Source: Humulus lupulus (taxonomy: Eukaryota; Streptophyta; Magnoliopsida; Rosales; Cannabaceae). From it: a stretch of 64,000 nucleotides of DNA. Location of the stretch: the NCBI RefSeq assembly GCF_963169125.1, contig NC_084793.1, forward strand, positions 40,295,578-40,359,577. The letters run 5' to 3'. The position numbers were made by a program, and so were the translations under genes. Within the stretch, counting starts at the first letter, position 1, and every line of letters starts with the position of its first letter. Of the stretch, positions 36,559 through 46,345 are shown piece by piece. The notes beneath the pieces were generated by a model. The model saw only the letters and a list, made by a program, of their open reading frames with translations, ran no database searches and had not been told where the DNA came from.

Positions 36559-37860
36559 ATGGTGAGCAACACTCAGAGGATCGAAGCTCTTGAGAAGCGG
36601 TTAGGGGAACTAGATGGCTTGGATGAGAGGGTCAGGGATCTTTCCTCTGCAAGCCAGGACTCGGGATCGTCTGATGCAAACAATCGCATAACTGCGTTGG
36701 AAAAGGAGAATGATGTTCTCCTATCCAGAATTATTGCGTTGGAGAAAAGAAACACTCCAACAAGTACTTATGTTTCCCCTTGGTGGGAAGAGCGCATCGC
36801 GGCAGTGGAGCGCATGCTGAAGGAACAAGAAGTTTCCATAAATGACATGACGGAAGACTGCAGGGAGGCAGTTGGCGTGCTCAGAGAAGAAATGGCTGAG
36901 CTATCTGCCAAGGTAAACCTGACCATGCGAGCGGTTGGGAATGCCCCTGCAACAGGGCTGATAGATATGGAGTATGGCCGAGCCAAAGTACCCGAGCTGA
37001 GGCCCTACAACAAGGCGAGAGACGCAAAGGATTTGGAGAATTTCCTCTTCGACATGGAACATTACTTTAGAGTCGTGCGGGCCGATTCGGAAGACTGAAA
37101 GGTCGCCATGGCTACCATGTATTTGTCAGGGGAGGCCAAGGTGTGGTGGAGGACCAAGTATGATGACATAGAGAATGGCAGGTGCACCATCACATCTTGG
37201 GCAGACCTGAAGAGAGAATTAAAGACGTAATTTCTGCCAGAAAATGTCGCTTACATAGCTCATCGCCAGTTAAGAGAGCTCAAATAAGTCGGGACAGTCC
37301 GAGAATATGTAAAGAGATTTTCGGGACTGATGCTCGATATAAAGGACATGTTCGAAGTGGACAGGCTCTTCTACTTCCTTGAGGGATGGAAACCGTGGGC
37401 CAAACAAGTACTTCAAAGATAGCGTGTGTCTGATCTGGCCACCGCTCAAGCTGCTGCTGAACGCTTAACAGATTACACTCTGGAGAGCAGCCTGTCGAAA
37501 AGGGCTACTCCTCCAACCAGCTCAAGTAGCGCTGGGAGTAAGAAATCTGGGAAGTCCTGGCAGGGTAAGAGTGGGGGAGAGAAGTGGACAGTTGAGTCAA
37601 ATTCTTCCAGTGGGACAGATGCTGCTACAGGGAGGAAGCCGCTAGCTTGTTGGCTTTGCAAAGGTCCACATAAGTCGGCAGTTTGCCCTTACAGGGGCCA
37701 GGTGAATGCCCTCATTGGCCAAGAACAACAGGGCGAAGGAGAAGAGGAAGACGAAGAGTACGCGTACATGGGCGCTGTCCGCCTGTTGAACGCTCTCAAG
37801 AAGCATGGCAAGAAAGGGAAGAAGACCCTGGGGAAAGGGCTAATGTTCGTGGATGCCACT
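36559..37860 (+). pseudogene. G3 gag
   Basis: The first ATG is at 36559; the frame open from 36544 starts at TTG and is not preferred. The N-terminus is coiled-coil-like (IEALEKRLGELDGLDERV, ITALEKENDVLLSRIIALE). Then AKVPELRPYNKARDAKDLENF and, after stops, AKVWWRTKYDD, the retrotransposon_gag core. A CCHC knuckle CWLCKGPHKSAVCP is at about 37647-37690. In-frame stops lie at 37096 (TGA), 37228 (TAA), 37285 (TAA) and 37420 (TAG), all explicable from Trp or Gln codons by C-to-T change on one strand. Frame is otherwise kept. Confidence 0.88.
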
Positions 37861-38420
37861 ATCAATGACAAACCTGCCAAAAGCATGATGATTGATACTG
37901 GCGCCACCCACAACTTCATCTCTGAACTTGAAGCAAAGCGACTGGGATTGAAGCTGGAGAAAGATGCAGGGCGCATGAAGGTGGTCAACTCCAAAGCCTT
38001 GGCCACAACTGGCGTGGCTAAAGGGGTAAAAGTGAGAATCGACACGTGGGAGGGACAGACTGACTTGGTGGTCTTCCATATGGACGACTTCGATGTAGTT
38101 TTGGGAATGGACTTTCTAACCAAGAAAGGTGCCATTCCAATTCCTGCCACTGGAAGCTTACTCATAATGGGAGAGACTTCATCAATGGTGCCTGTAAAGG
38201 TGAAACCACCCCCTGGTGTGAAGCTTCTATCAGCTTTACAGTTCAAGAAGGGTGTGAAGAATCAGGAGCCCACTTATGTAGTTGTACCCACCGTGTTCGA
38301 AGAAGTAGTGGAAGAAATCGTTCCACTAGAAATTATGAGGGTCTTAAAGATGTATGGGGACGTGATGCCAGATAAACTCCCCAAAGCCTTGCCACCAAAG
38401 AGGGGGATTAATCACCAAAT
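37861..38420 (+). pseudogene. G3 aspartic protease
   Basis: Continues gag without a break. Active site MMIDTGATHNFIS, then LVVFHMDDFDVVLGMDF. The stretch ends near 38419, where two bases or so are lost and the frame shifts into RT (NHQI then LVPG). It would cleave the polyprotein; this domain itself is open. Confidence 0.88.
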
Positions 38421-38425
38421 AGCTG

Positions 38426-39360
38426 GTGCCCGGAGCGAAACCTCCAACAAAAGCGCCATACAGAATGGCACCCCCTGAGCTAGAAGAATTGAGGAAGCAA
38501 TTAAAAGAGTTATTTGAGGCAGGCTTCATCAGACCGTCGAAGGCGCAATTTGGCGCCCCTGTGCTATTCCAGAAGAAGCACAATGGGAGCTTGAGACTAT
38601 GCATCGACTATAGGGCTCTCAACAAGGTGACAGTTCGCAACACCTACCCCATCCCTCTGATCGCTGATTTGTTCGACCAGCTAAGTGGAGCCAAATACTT
38701 CACAAAGTTGGACTTGAGATCGGGCTACTATCAGGTGAGGATTGCAGATGGGGATGAACCAAAGACAACGTGTGTTACTCGATACGGAGGATTTGAGTTT
38801 CGAGTAATGTCATTTGGGGTGACAAATGCACCTGCTACTTTCTGTACATTGATGAACCAAGTATTCCACGAGTATCTAGATAAGTTCGTGGTGGTGTACT
38901 TGGATGATATCGTGGTTTATAGCACCACGATTGAAGAGCATCAAGAACACTTGGCTCAAGTATTTCAGAAGTTGAGAGAGAACAAGCTATATGTGAAGCG
39001 CGAGAAATGCTCATTTGCACATGAGAGCATCAAGTTCTTAGGCCACGTTGTGGAACGTGGCCGAATTCGTATGGATCTGGAGAAGGTAAGGGCAATCCAG
39101 GAATGGAAAGCCCCCACAAATGTGAAAGAACTCTGCTCCTTCTTGGGCCTAGCCAACTACTATAGACGATTTGTGGATGGCTAGTCAAGAAGGGTGACAC
39201 CCTTGACCGAGCTTCTGAAAAAGGGTGTGATTTGGGCGTGGACTGACAAGTGTGTTGAAGCATTCAGGAGTTTGAAGGAAGCCATGATGAAGGATCCTAT
39301 TCTTGCCTTGCCAACTATTAGCAAGCCCTTCGAAGTACATACGATGCATCAGATTATGCT
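38426..39360 (+). pseudogene. G3 reverse transcriptase
   Basis: [40 protein letters not shown], then [20 protein letters not shown] (first catalytic Asp) and [12 protein letters not shown] (Asp pair), with [16 protein letters not shown] in the thumb. Stop TAG at 39182-39184 follows directly, and the frame resumes (MTPLTELLKKGVIWAWTDKC). One base is missing near 39345, before RNase H. The palm is intact. Confidence 0.92.
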
Positions 39361-39700
39361 TTGGGAGGGGTACTAGTACAAGAAGACCACCCGGTCGCAT
39401 ATGAGAGCCGCAAGCTGTCTGAAACTGAGAGGAGGTATACTGCCCAGGAGAAGGAGCTCCTCGCAGTTATACATTGCTTACGAGTGTGGAGGCATTACTT
39501 GCTGGGGTCAAAGTTCGTGGTGAAGATGGATAATGCTGCTGTGAGTCATTTCCTTACTCAGCCGAAACTGATCCCTAAGCAGGCTCATTGGCAGGAGTTC
39601 ATGGCGGAATTCGACTTCCATTTTGAGCACAGGGCAGGACGCTTGAACCAGGCAGCTGACGCCTTGAGTCGCAAAGCGGAGTTGGCGACTCTAAAGATCT
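39361..39700 (+). pseudogene. G3 RNase H
   Basis: GGVLVQEDHPVAYESRKLSE, ERRYTAQEKELLAVIHCLRV (catalytic Glu), VKMDNAAVSHFLTQPKL and [20 protein letters not shown] are the standard Ty3 RNase H blocks. The first Asp (SDYALGG) lies across a one-base deletion. Fused in frame to integrase. Confidence 0.9.
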
Positions 39701-40968
39701 TGGCTAGTTTGTCAGCTAGCGTGGTGAACACTCCGCTCAAGGAGCGCATCAAAGAAAACCTGGAGAAAGACCCGGTTGTCAGGACCATCCTGAAGCTCGT
39801 AAAAGAAGGCAAGACTCGCCAGCTCTGGGTGGAGGATGATCTTCTGTGGGCTAAAGGGGGGCGCTTGTATGTTCCGAAAGCTGGAGATTTGCGAAGGACA
39901 TTACTAAGCGAGTGTCATGACACCCTGTGGGCAGGTCATCCAGGGTGGCAGAGAGCCCATGCACTCTTGAAGCAGGGGTACTACTGGCCACAAATGCGAG
40001 ATGATGTAGTGGAGTACACCAAGACCTGTCTCGTCTGCCAGCAAGACAAGGTCAATAGGAACAAGACACCAGGATTGATGGAGCCCTTGCGAGTCCCAAG
40101 CCGACCATGGGAAAGTGTGTCGCTTGACTTTATCACCAGTCTTCTGAAGACAGGGGATTTAAGTGCGATCTTGGTGGTCGTGGACAGATTCTCGAAGTAC
40201 ACAACATTCATCCCAGTGTTAAAGTACTGTTCGGCAGAAGAGACAGCCAGACAATTTTTCAAGCATATTGTCAAATATTGCGGAGTGCCCCAGAACATCG
40301 TTAGTGACCGAGATGGAAGATTCACTGGGACCTTTTGGTCCGAACTATTCAATCTCTTGGGGTCACAACTGAACATTTCCTCGAGCTACCATCCACAGAC
40401 AGATGGGCAGACAGAAAGATTCAACGGGATGTTGGAGGAGTACTTGCGCCACTTTGCCAATGCCAATCAGAAGAATTGGCTGTAACTACTCGATGTAGCT
40501 CAATTTTTCTTCAACTCTCAAAAGAGTTCTTCATCGAATAAGAGCCCTTTTGAAGTTGTTAATGGATAGCAACCACTGTTGCCCCACACAATGGATGAAT
40601 ATCGCGGTCGTAACCCGCGAGCCTTTCACTTCATGAAAGATTGGAAGAAAACGACAGAGATTGCCCGAGCTTATTTAGAAAAAGCATCAAGAAGAATGAA
40701 GAAGTGGGCAGATCAGAAGCGCAGACCACTGGAGTTCAAAGCAGGTGACTTAGTGTTAATCAAGCTGAGGCCCGAACAGTTGAGATTCCGAGGGGACAAA
40801 GACATCAGACTCGTTCGCAAGTACGAGGGTCCGGTCTCAATCATCTCAAAAGTTGGCCTAACTTCCTACAAAGTCGACCTACCAGCTTGGATGAAGATAC
40901 ACCCGGTCCTTCACATCAGCAACTTGAAGCCGTATCATGAAGATCCAGCAAATCCAGATCGCAACTAG
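39701..40968 (+). pseudogene. G3 integrase
   Basis: Zinc-binding domain SECHDTLWAGHPGWQ..CLVCQQDK, then the rve core with Asp in SLDFITSLL, Asp in IVSDRDGRFTG and Glu in HPQTDGQTERFNGML, so the D,D,E set is intact. The C-terminal GPF-like region (YEGPVSIISKVGLTSY, HPVLHISNLKPYHED) follows. Stops TAA at 40483 and TAG at 40567 and 40966 interrupt it, at positions where relatives usually carry Gln-type codons. Confidence 0.92.
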
Positions 40969-41196
40969 TCAACCAGAGGAGGAGTCATCGTTCAGCCAAG
41001 GAGCAAGCGTTAACCTGAAGAAATCCTGGCGGAAAAGACGGTCACCACTTACCGTAAAAAGCGTAAAGAGTATCTGGTAAAATGGAAGGGGCTCGCTGAT
41101 GACGAGATCACCTGGGAGAGGGCGGAAGACTTGAAGAAGCTCACACAGAAGATTGAAGATCTACAAGCTACTTCGTCGAGGACGTCGAAGGATTGA
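40969..41196 (+). pseudogene. G3 chromodomain tail
   Basis: After a TAA at 41011-41013 the frame reads EEILAEKTVTTYRKKRKEYL then VKWKGLADDEITWERAEDL and stops with TGA at 41194-41196. This is a full-length chromodomain with the aromatic Y, W and W positions. In chromoviruses it steers integration to modified chromatin. Confidence 0.9.
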
Positions 41197-41207
41197 GTGG
41201 GGGAGAG
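41195..41207 (+). other. Polypurine tract of G3
   Basis: GAGTGGGGGAGAG immediately before the right LTR. It overlaps the last base pair of the pol stop codon. Confidence 0.8.
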
Positions 41208-41823
41208 TGTGGCGTGCTGCCCCTTTGGCACACCCACATGGGGCCATTTTGTAAATGAGCATGCCTTGGTGCCTGATCATTAGTCAAGTCTTGCACCAAG
41301 CAACCTCATGGGATAGGGTAGTGGCAGTTTTGTAATATTGCATATGTCTCCCAGACAAAAATCATATATGTTCCTGGGAAGACTTTATTTCCCTAGAAGG
41401 CTCCTTAGGGGGGAGGTGACCTGGTGACTTAGGGAAGCACCATGGCCATCAGCAGATAGGGGCCAAAGCTGTGTACTCCCTTGCCCTATCAAGGCTATAT
41501 ATTAATGAAATAACATTTATCCATACTTGCCCCTGTGTGCTTCCTTGTTGCTTATGTGTTACTTGTTTGTTATCTTCGTTGGGCCATTGTGGGCCACTTG
41601 CCTTGTTGTGTGTTTTGTGTTGTGTGGACGTTCCTAGGAATGACTTAGTTTGTGCTTGCTCATACTTTGTTATTTCCTGTTGCATGTCCGAGATGTGTAT
41701 GTGGCTAACCGGTGAGTTTGTTTGCCTGTAGGTGTGTGTTGTAGGCTGACTTGCTAGCTTGAAGAGTTTGCAAGTGCCGCATGTTTCGTCTAGTTGGAGT
41801 ACCCAAATAGCCGGTCCGCGACA
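41208..41823 (+). repeat. 3' LTR of G3
   Basis: 616 bp, TGTGGCG to GCGACA. Pair of 35897-36514. Followed by TSD CGCCG. Confidence 0.93.
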
Positions 41824-42358
41824 CGCCGTGACTCTAAGAGGAAAGTCGCGGCCCACGCCTTGAAGCCCAGACATGGGGCTGTCTGTCCGCTACCCAAGGG
41901 CTAGGCCGCGGCCCGCCTGAGCATTTTGGCTTGGTTGGGTTTTTAATGACAGGATTTCAAACCTAAGGGCTCAGGATCGGTCCTACTACCCAATTTGGTA
42001 GGATTCAATGTCCTGTAGGCTAGGACTCAGTCTGGAAGCCTTTATTTACTCGTTTTTTTATGGGATTCTATATTATGGTTGTGACTAGGTTATCGCTTAG
42101 GGTTCGGAATTAGGATCGTGCTCGAGGGTCATTTATTAGTAAACTGTGCTTGGACCAAAAGTAAGAAAACTGCACCCAACATGTGATACATGTGATTATG
42201 GCATGGCCTAAATGTTGAATATAGAATTGATTAAAGCTTGAGTCTTTGTAAATGTGCATGATTATGCTTGTGATTATTGATTAAGCATGTTGAATGCTTT
42301 ATATCTAGATATTTGATACATGATATATGCTTGTTTGCATTATCTTATTGAGAAAGGC

Positions 42359-42860
42359 TTGACTTTATTAGTCAAGGACGACAATAGCGCTAAGCACTGG
42401 TCGTAAAGCATTGACTTATCAGTCAAGGTCGACAATAGCGCTAAGCGTTGGTCAAAAGGCATTGACTTATTAGTCAAGAGCGACAATAGCGCTGAGCACT
42501 GGTCGTTTTGGTTAGGCGGACTAGAAGTGTCAAGTGCGCTTAAACAGAGGATAGGACTAAGGGATTTGGGGTGACTTATTAGTCTCATATCCTAGCATTG
42601 ATTTATTAATCAAGAATGACCTTAGCACGTTGAGTGCTCGTCAGCACATTATACGCCTATACATAGGATATGACTAAGAGATCCAGGGTGACTTATTAGT
42701 CCCAAATCCTAGCATTGACTTATTAGTCAAGAACAACCTTAGCACGTTGGGTATTGGTCAGTGTCAGGTACGCTTATACAAAGGATAGGGCTAAAGGCCC
42801 CGGGGTGACTTATTAGTCCCATATCCTAGCATTGACTTATTAGTCAAGGACAACATTAGC
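42359..42860. repeat. Array of TTGACT-TATT-AGTCAA palindromes in B4
   Basis: About nine units: 42359, 42411 and 42462 at roughly 51-base spacing, then pairs at 42571/42597, 42689/42716 and 42805/42832 in a roughly 117-base higher-order period. Each is a short palindrome with AGTCAA arms. The array lies near the LTR 3' end. Confidence 0.85.
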
Positions 42861-44480
42861 ATGGTGAGTGTTGGTCGTAAATCATTGATGTAACGCCCTA
42901 CTTTCTTAGAGTTGTTACTATGTGGGTTAAAAATGTGTCGTTAGCTCGCTAATCGAGGTTTTAGGTTAATAGTGTGACTAAACTGAAATAAAAGTCGTTT
43001 AAAGACATTAAGTATAAAAATGTTTTCACACCCTGGTTACTCCAAGACTGTTACTGTGGACTTTAAACAGTGCTTAACTCGCTAAACGAGTCATTTGGTT
43101 ATAAACGTGCATCGAGGTTTTATTAATAGGCTAAGGTGAAAAATCTCGATTCAAAAGGAATGGATATATTTTATTTAAAACATAAAACTGTACATGGGCC
43201 CATAAAAACATTTACAAGTTATTTACAATCCAAAATGGTCATTACAATGTAAAAATTACAACCCGTCGACCTAAGCGGCAAAAATAGGGTTAACCCCTAG
43301 TTCCTCTGAGAAACAATTTGGCCGTGGTGGTCAAGCGGCTGCATATGTACACATCACAACTTAAGCTCTCCACTCAAGGCTGGGTGAGCTTCTCTTTCCC
43401 TTTACCTGCACCACATAGCACCCGTGAGCCAAGGCTTAGCAAGAAAACTTATTACTGCATGTATACAATATCAATAAATGATTATGGTAATCATTTTGGG
43501 GCTTGCAGGCCAATCAGATAAGTGAATATCAATAATGAATTTGGTAATCATGCTGGGGCTTGTAGCCCTAATCAGATAAGTGACTATTGAGTCACACGCT
43601 GTGCATGTGACTAATAAGTCAACCTTTAAGGATATCTTCCCTATATAGATGACTAGTAAGTCCATCTCTAGGGTTTTGCTCCTTAAATAGATGGCTAATA
43701 AGTCCATTTCTGGGGATCCGCTCCCTAAGCCATGTGACATATCAGTCACCTTAGCCTTTTGGCTCTTACTCTAATTATCTAGCCTTTAGACTAGACAAGC
43801 GCTTTTGTTTTCATCGAACTTAAGGTCGGTCAAGCATTTCATGCTTATGTTGATTAGATCTAATTTTTTTCGCTTGCGTTAAATGCGCTGATACCGTTCT
43901 TGACTCGTAGGTCAATTCCATACGACCAGTGCTCAGTACCACTGCCGAACTTGACTATTAAGTCACAGCTTCACAATCAATACTAACACCATTGCCAATT
44001 CTGACTAATAAGTCAGTACCACTCATAAGTAAGCAAGACTGCTAAGCATTTAATATGCAATTAATGTCCACATATAGAGCACTCAACATGCCTCATCAAT
44101 AACCATGCATGTCACATACTGGGCGTAGTTTTCTTACCTCTGGTTTGAGCGTGAAATAATAAGAGAACGACCCTTTGAGAACGATCAATCCTTTGGTCCC
44201 TTAGCGGTCACCTAGTCATAACCAAATATGGAATTCCATTAATAAAATAAATGATAAAAGGTTCATGGTCTAAACCTCACTCCCGGGACCTCGAATCGTA
44301 CTAAAACAGTTAGTAGATTCGATCCTGAGCCTTAGGAATTGAACCCCCGAGCCTAAGCCTTTGAAAACTCCTCCCTGTCACAAAATGAAGGGGCAAGCCG
44401 CGACTTGGCCTAGTGAGTCGCGGCGCGCCCCCAAGTCAGAGAGCACACTACAACAAATTTGATATACAATGTCTCCCTAC

Positions 44481-44509
44481 AATGTCTTACACCATTGGTG
44501 TAAGACATT
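44481..44509. repeat. Near-perfect 29-base palindrome at the CACTA left end
   Basis: Arms AATGTCTTACACCA and TGGTGTAAGACATT meet at one base. A related half-copy (AATGGTGTAAGACATTG) follows at about 44527-44545. Confidence 0.9.
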
Positions 44510-44639
44510 AAAACTTATCCGGGGTTTTAAATGTCTAATGGTGTAAGACATTGAAAGTTTATATTAATGGCTACAATTGGAAGACATTAAAAATGGTGGA
44601 AGACGTTGGAAATAGGCTGGAGAAGTGGTCATGGGTACA

Positions 44640-44938
44640 TCCAATGTCTCCCACTGGGAGACGTGGGACATGTGGCACGTCTCCCAGTGAGAGATGTTGG
44701 ATGTATACAGGGGTACATCCACCGTCTCCCACTGGGGGACGTGCCACGTGTCCCACGTCTCTCAGTAGGAGACGTTGGATGTACCCCCGTATACATCCAA
44801 CGTCTCCCACTGGGAGACGTGTGACACGTGGAACGTCTCCCAATGGGAGACGTTGGATGTATACGGGGGTACATCCTACGTCTCCCACTGGGAGACGTGC
44901 CACGTGTCCCACGTCTCCCAATGGGAGACATTGGATGT
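44640..44938. repeat. CACTA left subterminal palindrome array
   Basis: Eight units of GTCTCCCA-N-TGGGAGAC with substitutions, near 44642, 44676, 44720, 44756, 44800, 44836, 44879 and 44915, spaced about 34-45 bases and separated by GTACATCCA or ACGTG words. Such arrays are the binding sites of the TnpA-type protein in En/Spm; that role is inferred. Open frames on both strands here arise only from the palindromes. Confidence 0.9.
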
Positions 44939-44940
44939 CC

Positions 44941-46345
44941 CCTGCCCATTTAAACCAAATTTCCCTTCTTCTTCCTCTCATTCGAACGATTTTACGGATT
45001 GCAAACCAGAGAAGCAAGGGGGCTGCGTTTTTTAGGGTTTTAAAGGTAAGTTTTTTTTTTTGAATTTTCTTGCTTTTTAGTTAATTATTTGGTAAAAAAA
45101 TCATAGGTTTAGTATTAGGATGAGTAATATACATGATTTTGTGTTAATTTTTCATTTTTATGCATTATTTTATATATATTTTAGGATTAGTTTTTCATGG
45201 AAGTTTTTTAATTTAACCTATCACATTGTATAGATTTCATTAGAGTATATATGTTCATGATAAATTTTTATCATTTTTTATTCCAAAATTTAGATATATT
45301 TTTTATATATATTTAAACTTTTTTTTTTTTGTAAATTGTAACTATTTTGTTATATATATAGTTATGTTAAAATAAATTTATTAAATAATTTATAAAATAT
45401 AAATATATGAATTTTTTTATGTTTTTGTTGATTATTAAGTTTTTAGGTTATGAAATTTTTTATTGATTTTTTGTTTAGGTTATAATTAGTGGCGCATTTG
45501 GGTTTTTTTTAATTGTTTACCAATATCATTTACTATTATTAGATATTTAGTGATATTTGTTTAGTAATGTTTAACATATTAATTAATTTAATTTCATAGG
45601 TTGTGATTTTGGTGGTGAGATTTTAGAGAGTATTTTGCATCAAAATTCCTATATCAATCACACATTTGTGGTAATTAAGTTTCTAAAATTACAATAATAC
45701 GTTATATATTGTTAGATATTTTATTTATTATTTATTAATTTAATTTTATTTGTTTGTGGATTTAATAGCGAATTTGATTACTAAGTGAAGTAATTTTGAT
45801 AGCTTTTGGGTTATTAATTGCAAGAGGTACATATATATTCTCTTACTTCTACTTTTAATATTATTAAACAAATGTTAGAGGAGTTTGAATATCTTAAATA
45901 TTCATCCATTGTGAAGTAGGTTCTGAGATTAAAATTGTATGCTGCGATGATAACGGAAGGTTGAGAACTTGTGTGTTTTAGTGAAGTAGGTTCTGAGAAA
46001 TTTGGTTGTGTGTTGTGGAGCTATAAGGAAGAAACTTATTGTATGTTGTTTGAATTGTTTGTTTTTCTATTCACATGCAGATGGTTAGGTTACTATTATA
46101 GGGGAAATGCTGCCTGATTTTATCTAGGATAATAAATAATTAGTTTAATATAGACATCCTATAAGGAAGAAACTTATTGTATGTTGTTGAATTGTTTGTT
46201 TTGTTATTCACATGCAGATGGTTAGGTCACTATTATAGGGGAAATGCTGCCCAATTTTATCTAGGATACTAAACAATTAGTTTTATATAGACATACAACT
46301 TTATCACGTGCTTATTTAGTGTTGTTTCTTTTCTTTTCCATAGAC
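44941..46345 (+). promoter_or_regulatory. CACTA leader with probable 5' UTR intron
   Basis: A donor AAAG|GTAAGT at 45048/45049 and an acceptor TTTCCATAG at 46341-46343, just before the ATG at 46346, outline a 1.3-kb T-rich intron. Two earlier acceptor-like CACATGCAG sites sit in the tandem copies at about 46080 and 46218. AT-rich, no gene. Confidence 0.5.
46021..46296 (+). repeat. 138-bp tandem duplication upstream of the transposase
   Basis: Copies 46021-46158 and 46159-46296 share CTATAAGGAAGAAACTTATT and the segment up to TATAGACAT with few differences. Each copy carries a CACATGCAG|ATGG acceptor-like site. Confidence 0.88.

Larger units (their letters stand above)
35897..41823 (+). mobile_element. 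Ty3/gypsy chromovirus G3 with chromodomain, inactive
   Basis: LTRs 35897-36514 and 41208-41823, TSD CGCCG (35892-35896, 41824-41828), primer-binding site, gag, protease, RT, RNase H, integrase, chromodomain and polypurine tract, all on plus. LTRs are about 97 percent identical by eye count (some 18 substitutions and one indel), so the insertion is moderately young. A canonical C-terminal chromodomain marks it as a chromovirus, perhaps Galadriel- or CRM-like. Nine or more in-frame stops and two frameshifts make it defective. Confidence 0.95.
33265..42888 (+). mobile_element. B-family LTR B4, split by two later insertions and by element E1
   Basis: Starts TGTAACATCCCAAATTACCC with GGGCCTTGATTAG shortly after, as in B1-B3. 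It is interrupted by a solo A-type LTR (34163-35775) and by G3 (35897-41823), each with its own TSD, and resumes each time. The three parts total about 2.1 kb. The last part carries GTGACTAGG..GGATCGTGCTCG..GTAAGAAAACTGCACC as in B2, then a palindrome array at 42359-42860. Its final stretch is replaced by the start of an inverted LTR at 42889. Confidence 0.85.

Noticed and set aside
42359..42860. Regularly spaced palindromes resembling a CRISPR array
   Set aside because: This is eukaryotic LTR sequence. The spacers are themselves repeated, unit spacing is not uniform, and no cas-like gene is near.
44551..45063. Open frames of up to 170 codons on both strands with repeated Ser-Pro-Thr-Gly-Arg-Arg units
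   Set aside because: They arise because the subterminal array is palindromic and its units keep frame by chance. Both strands are open at once and no protein family fits.
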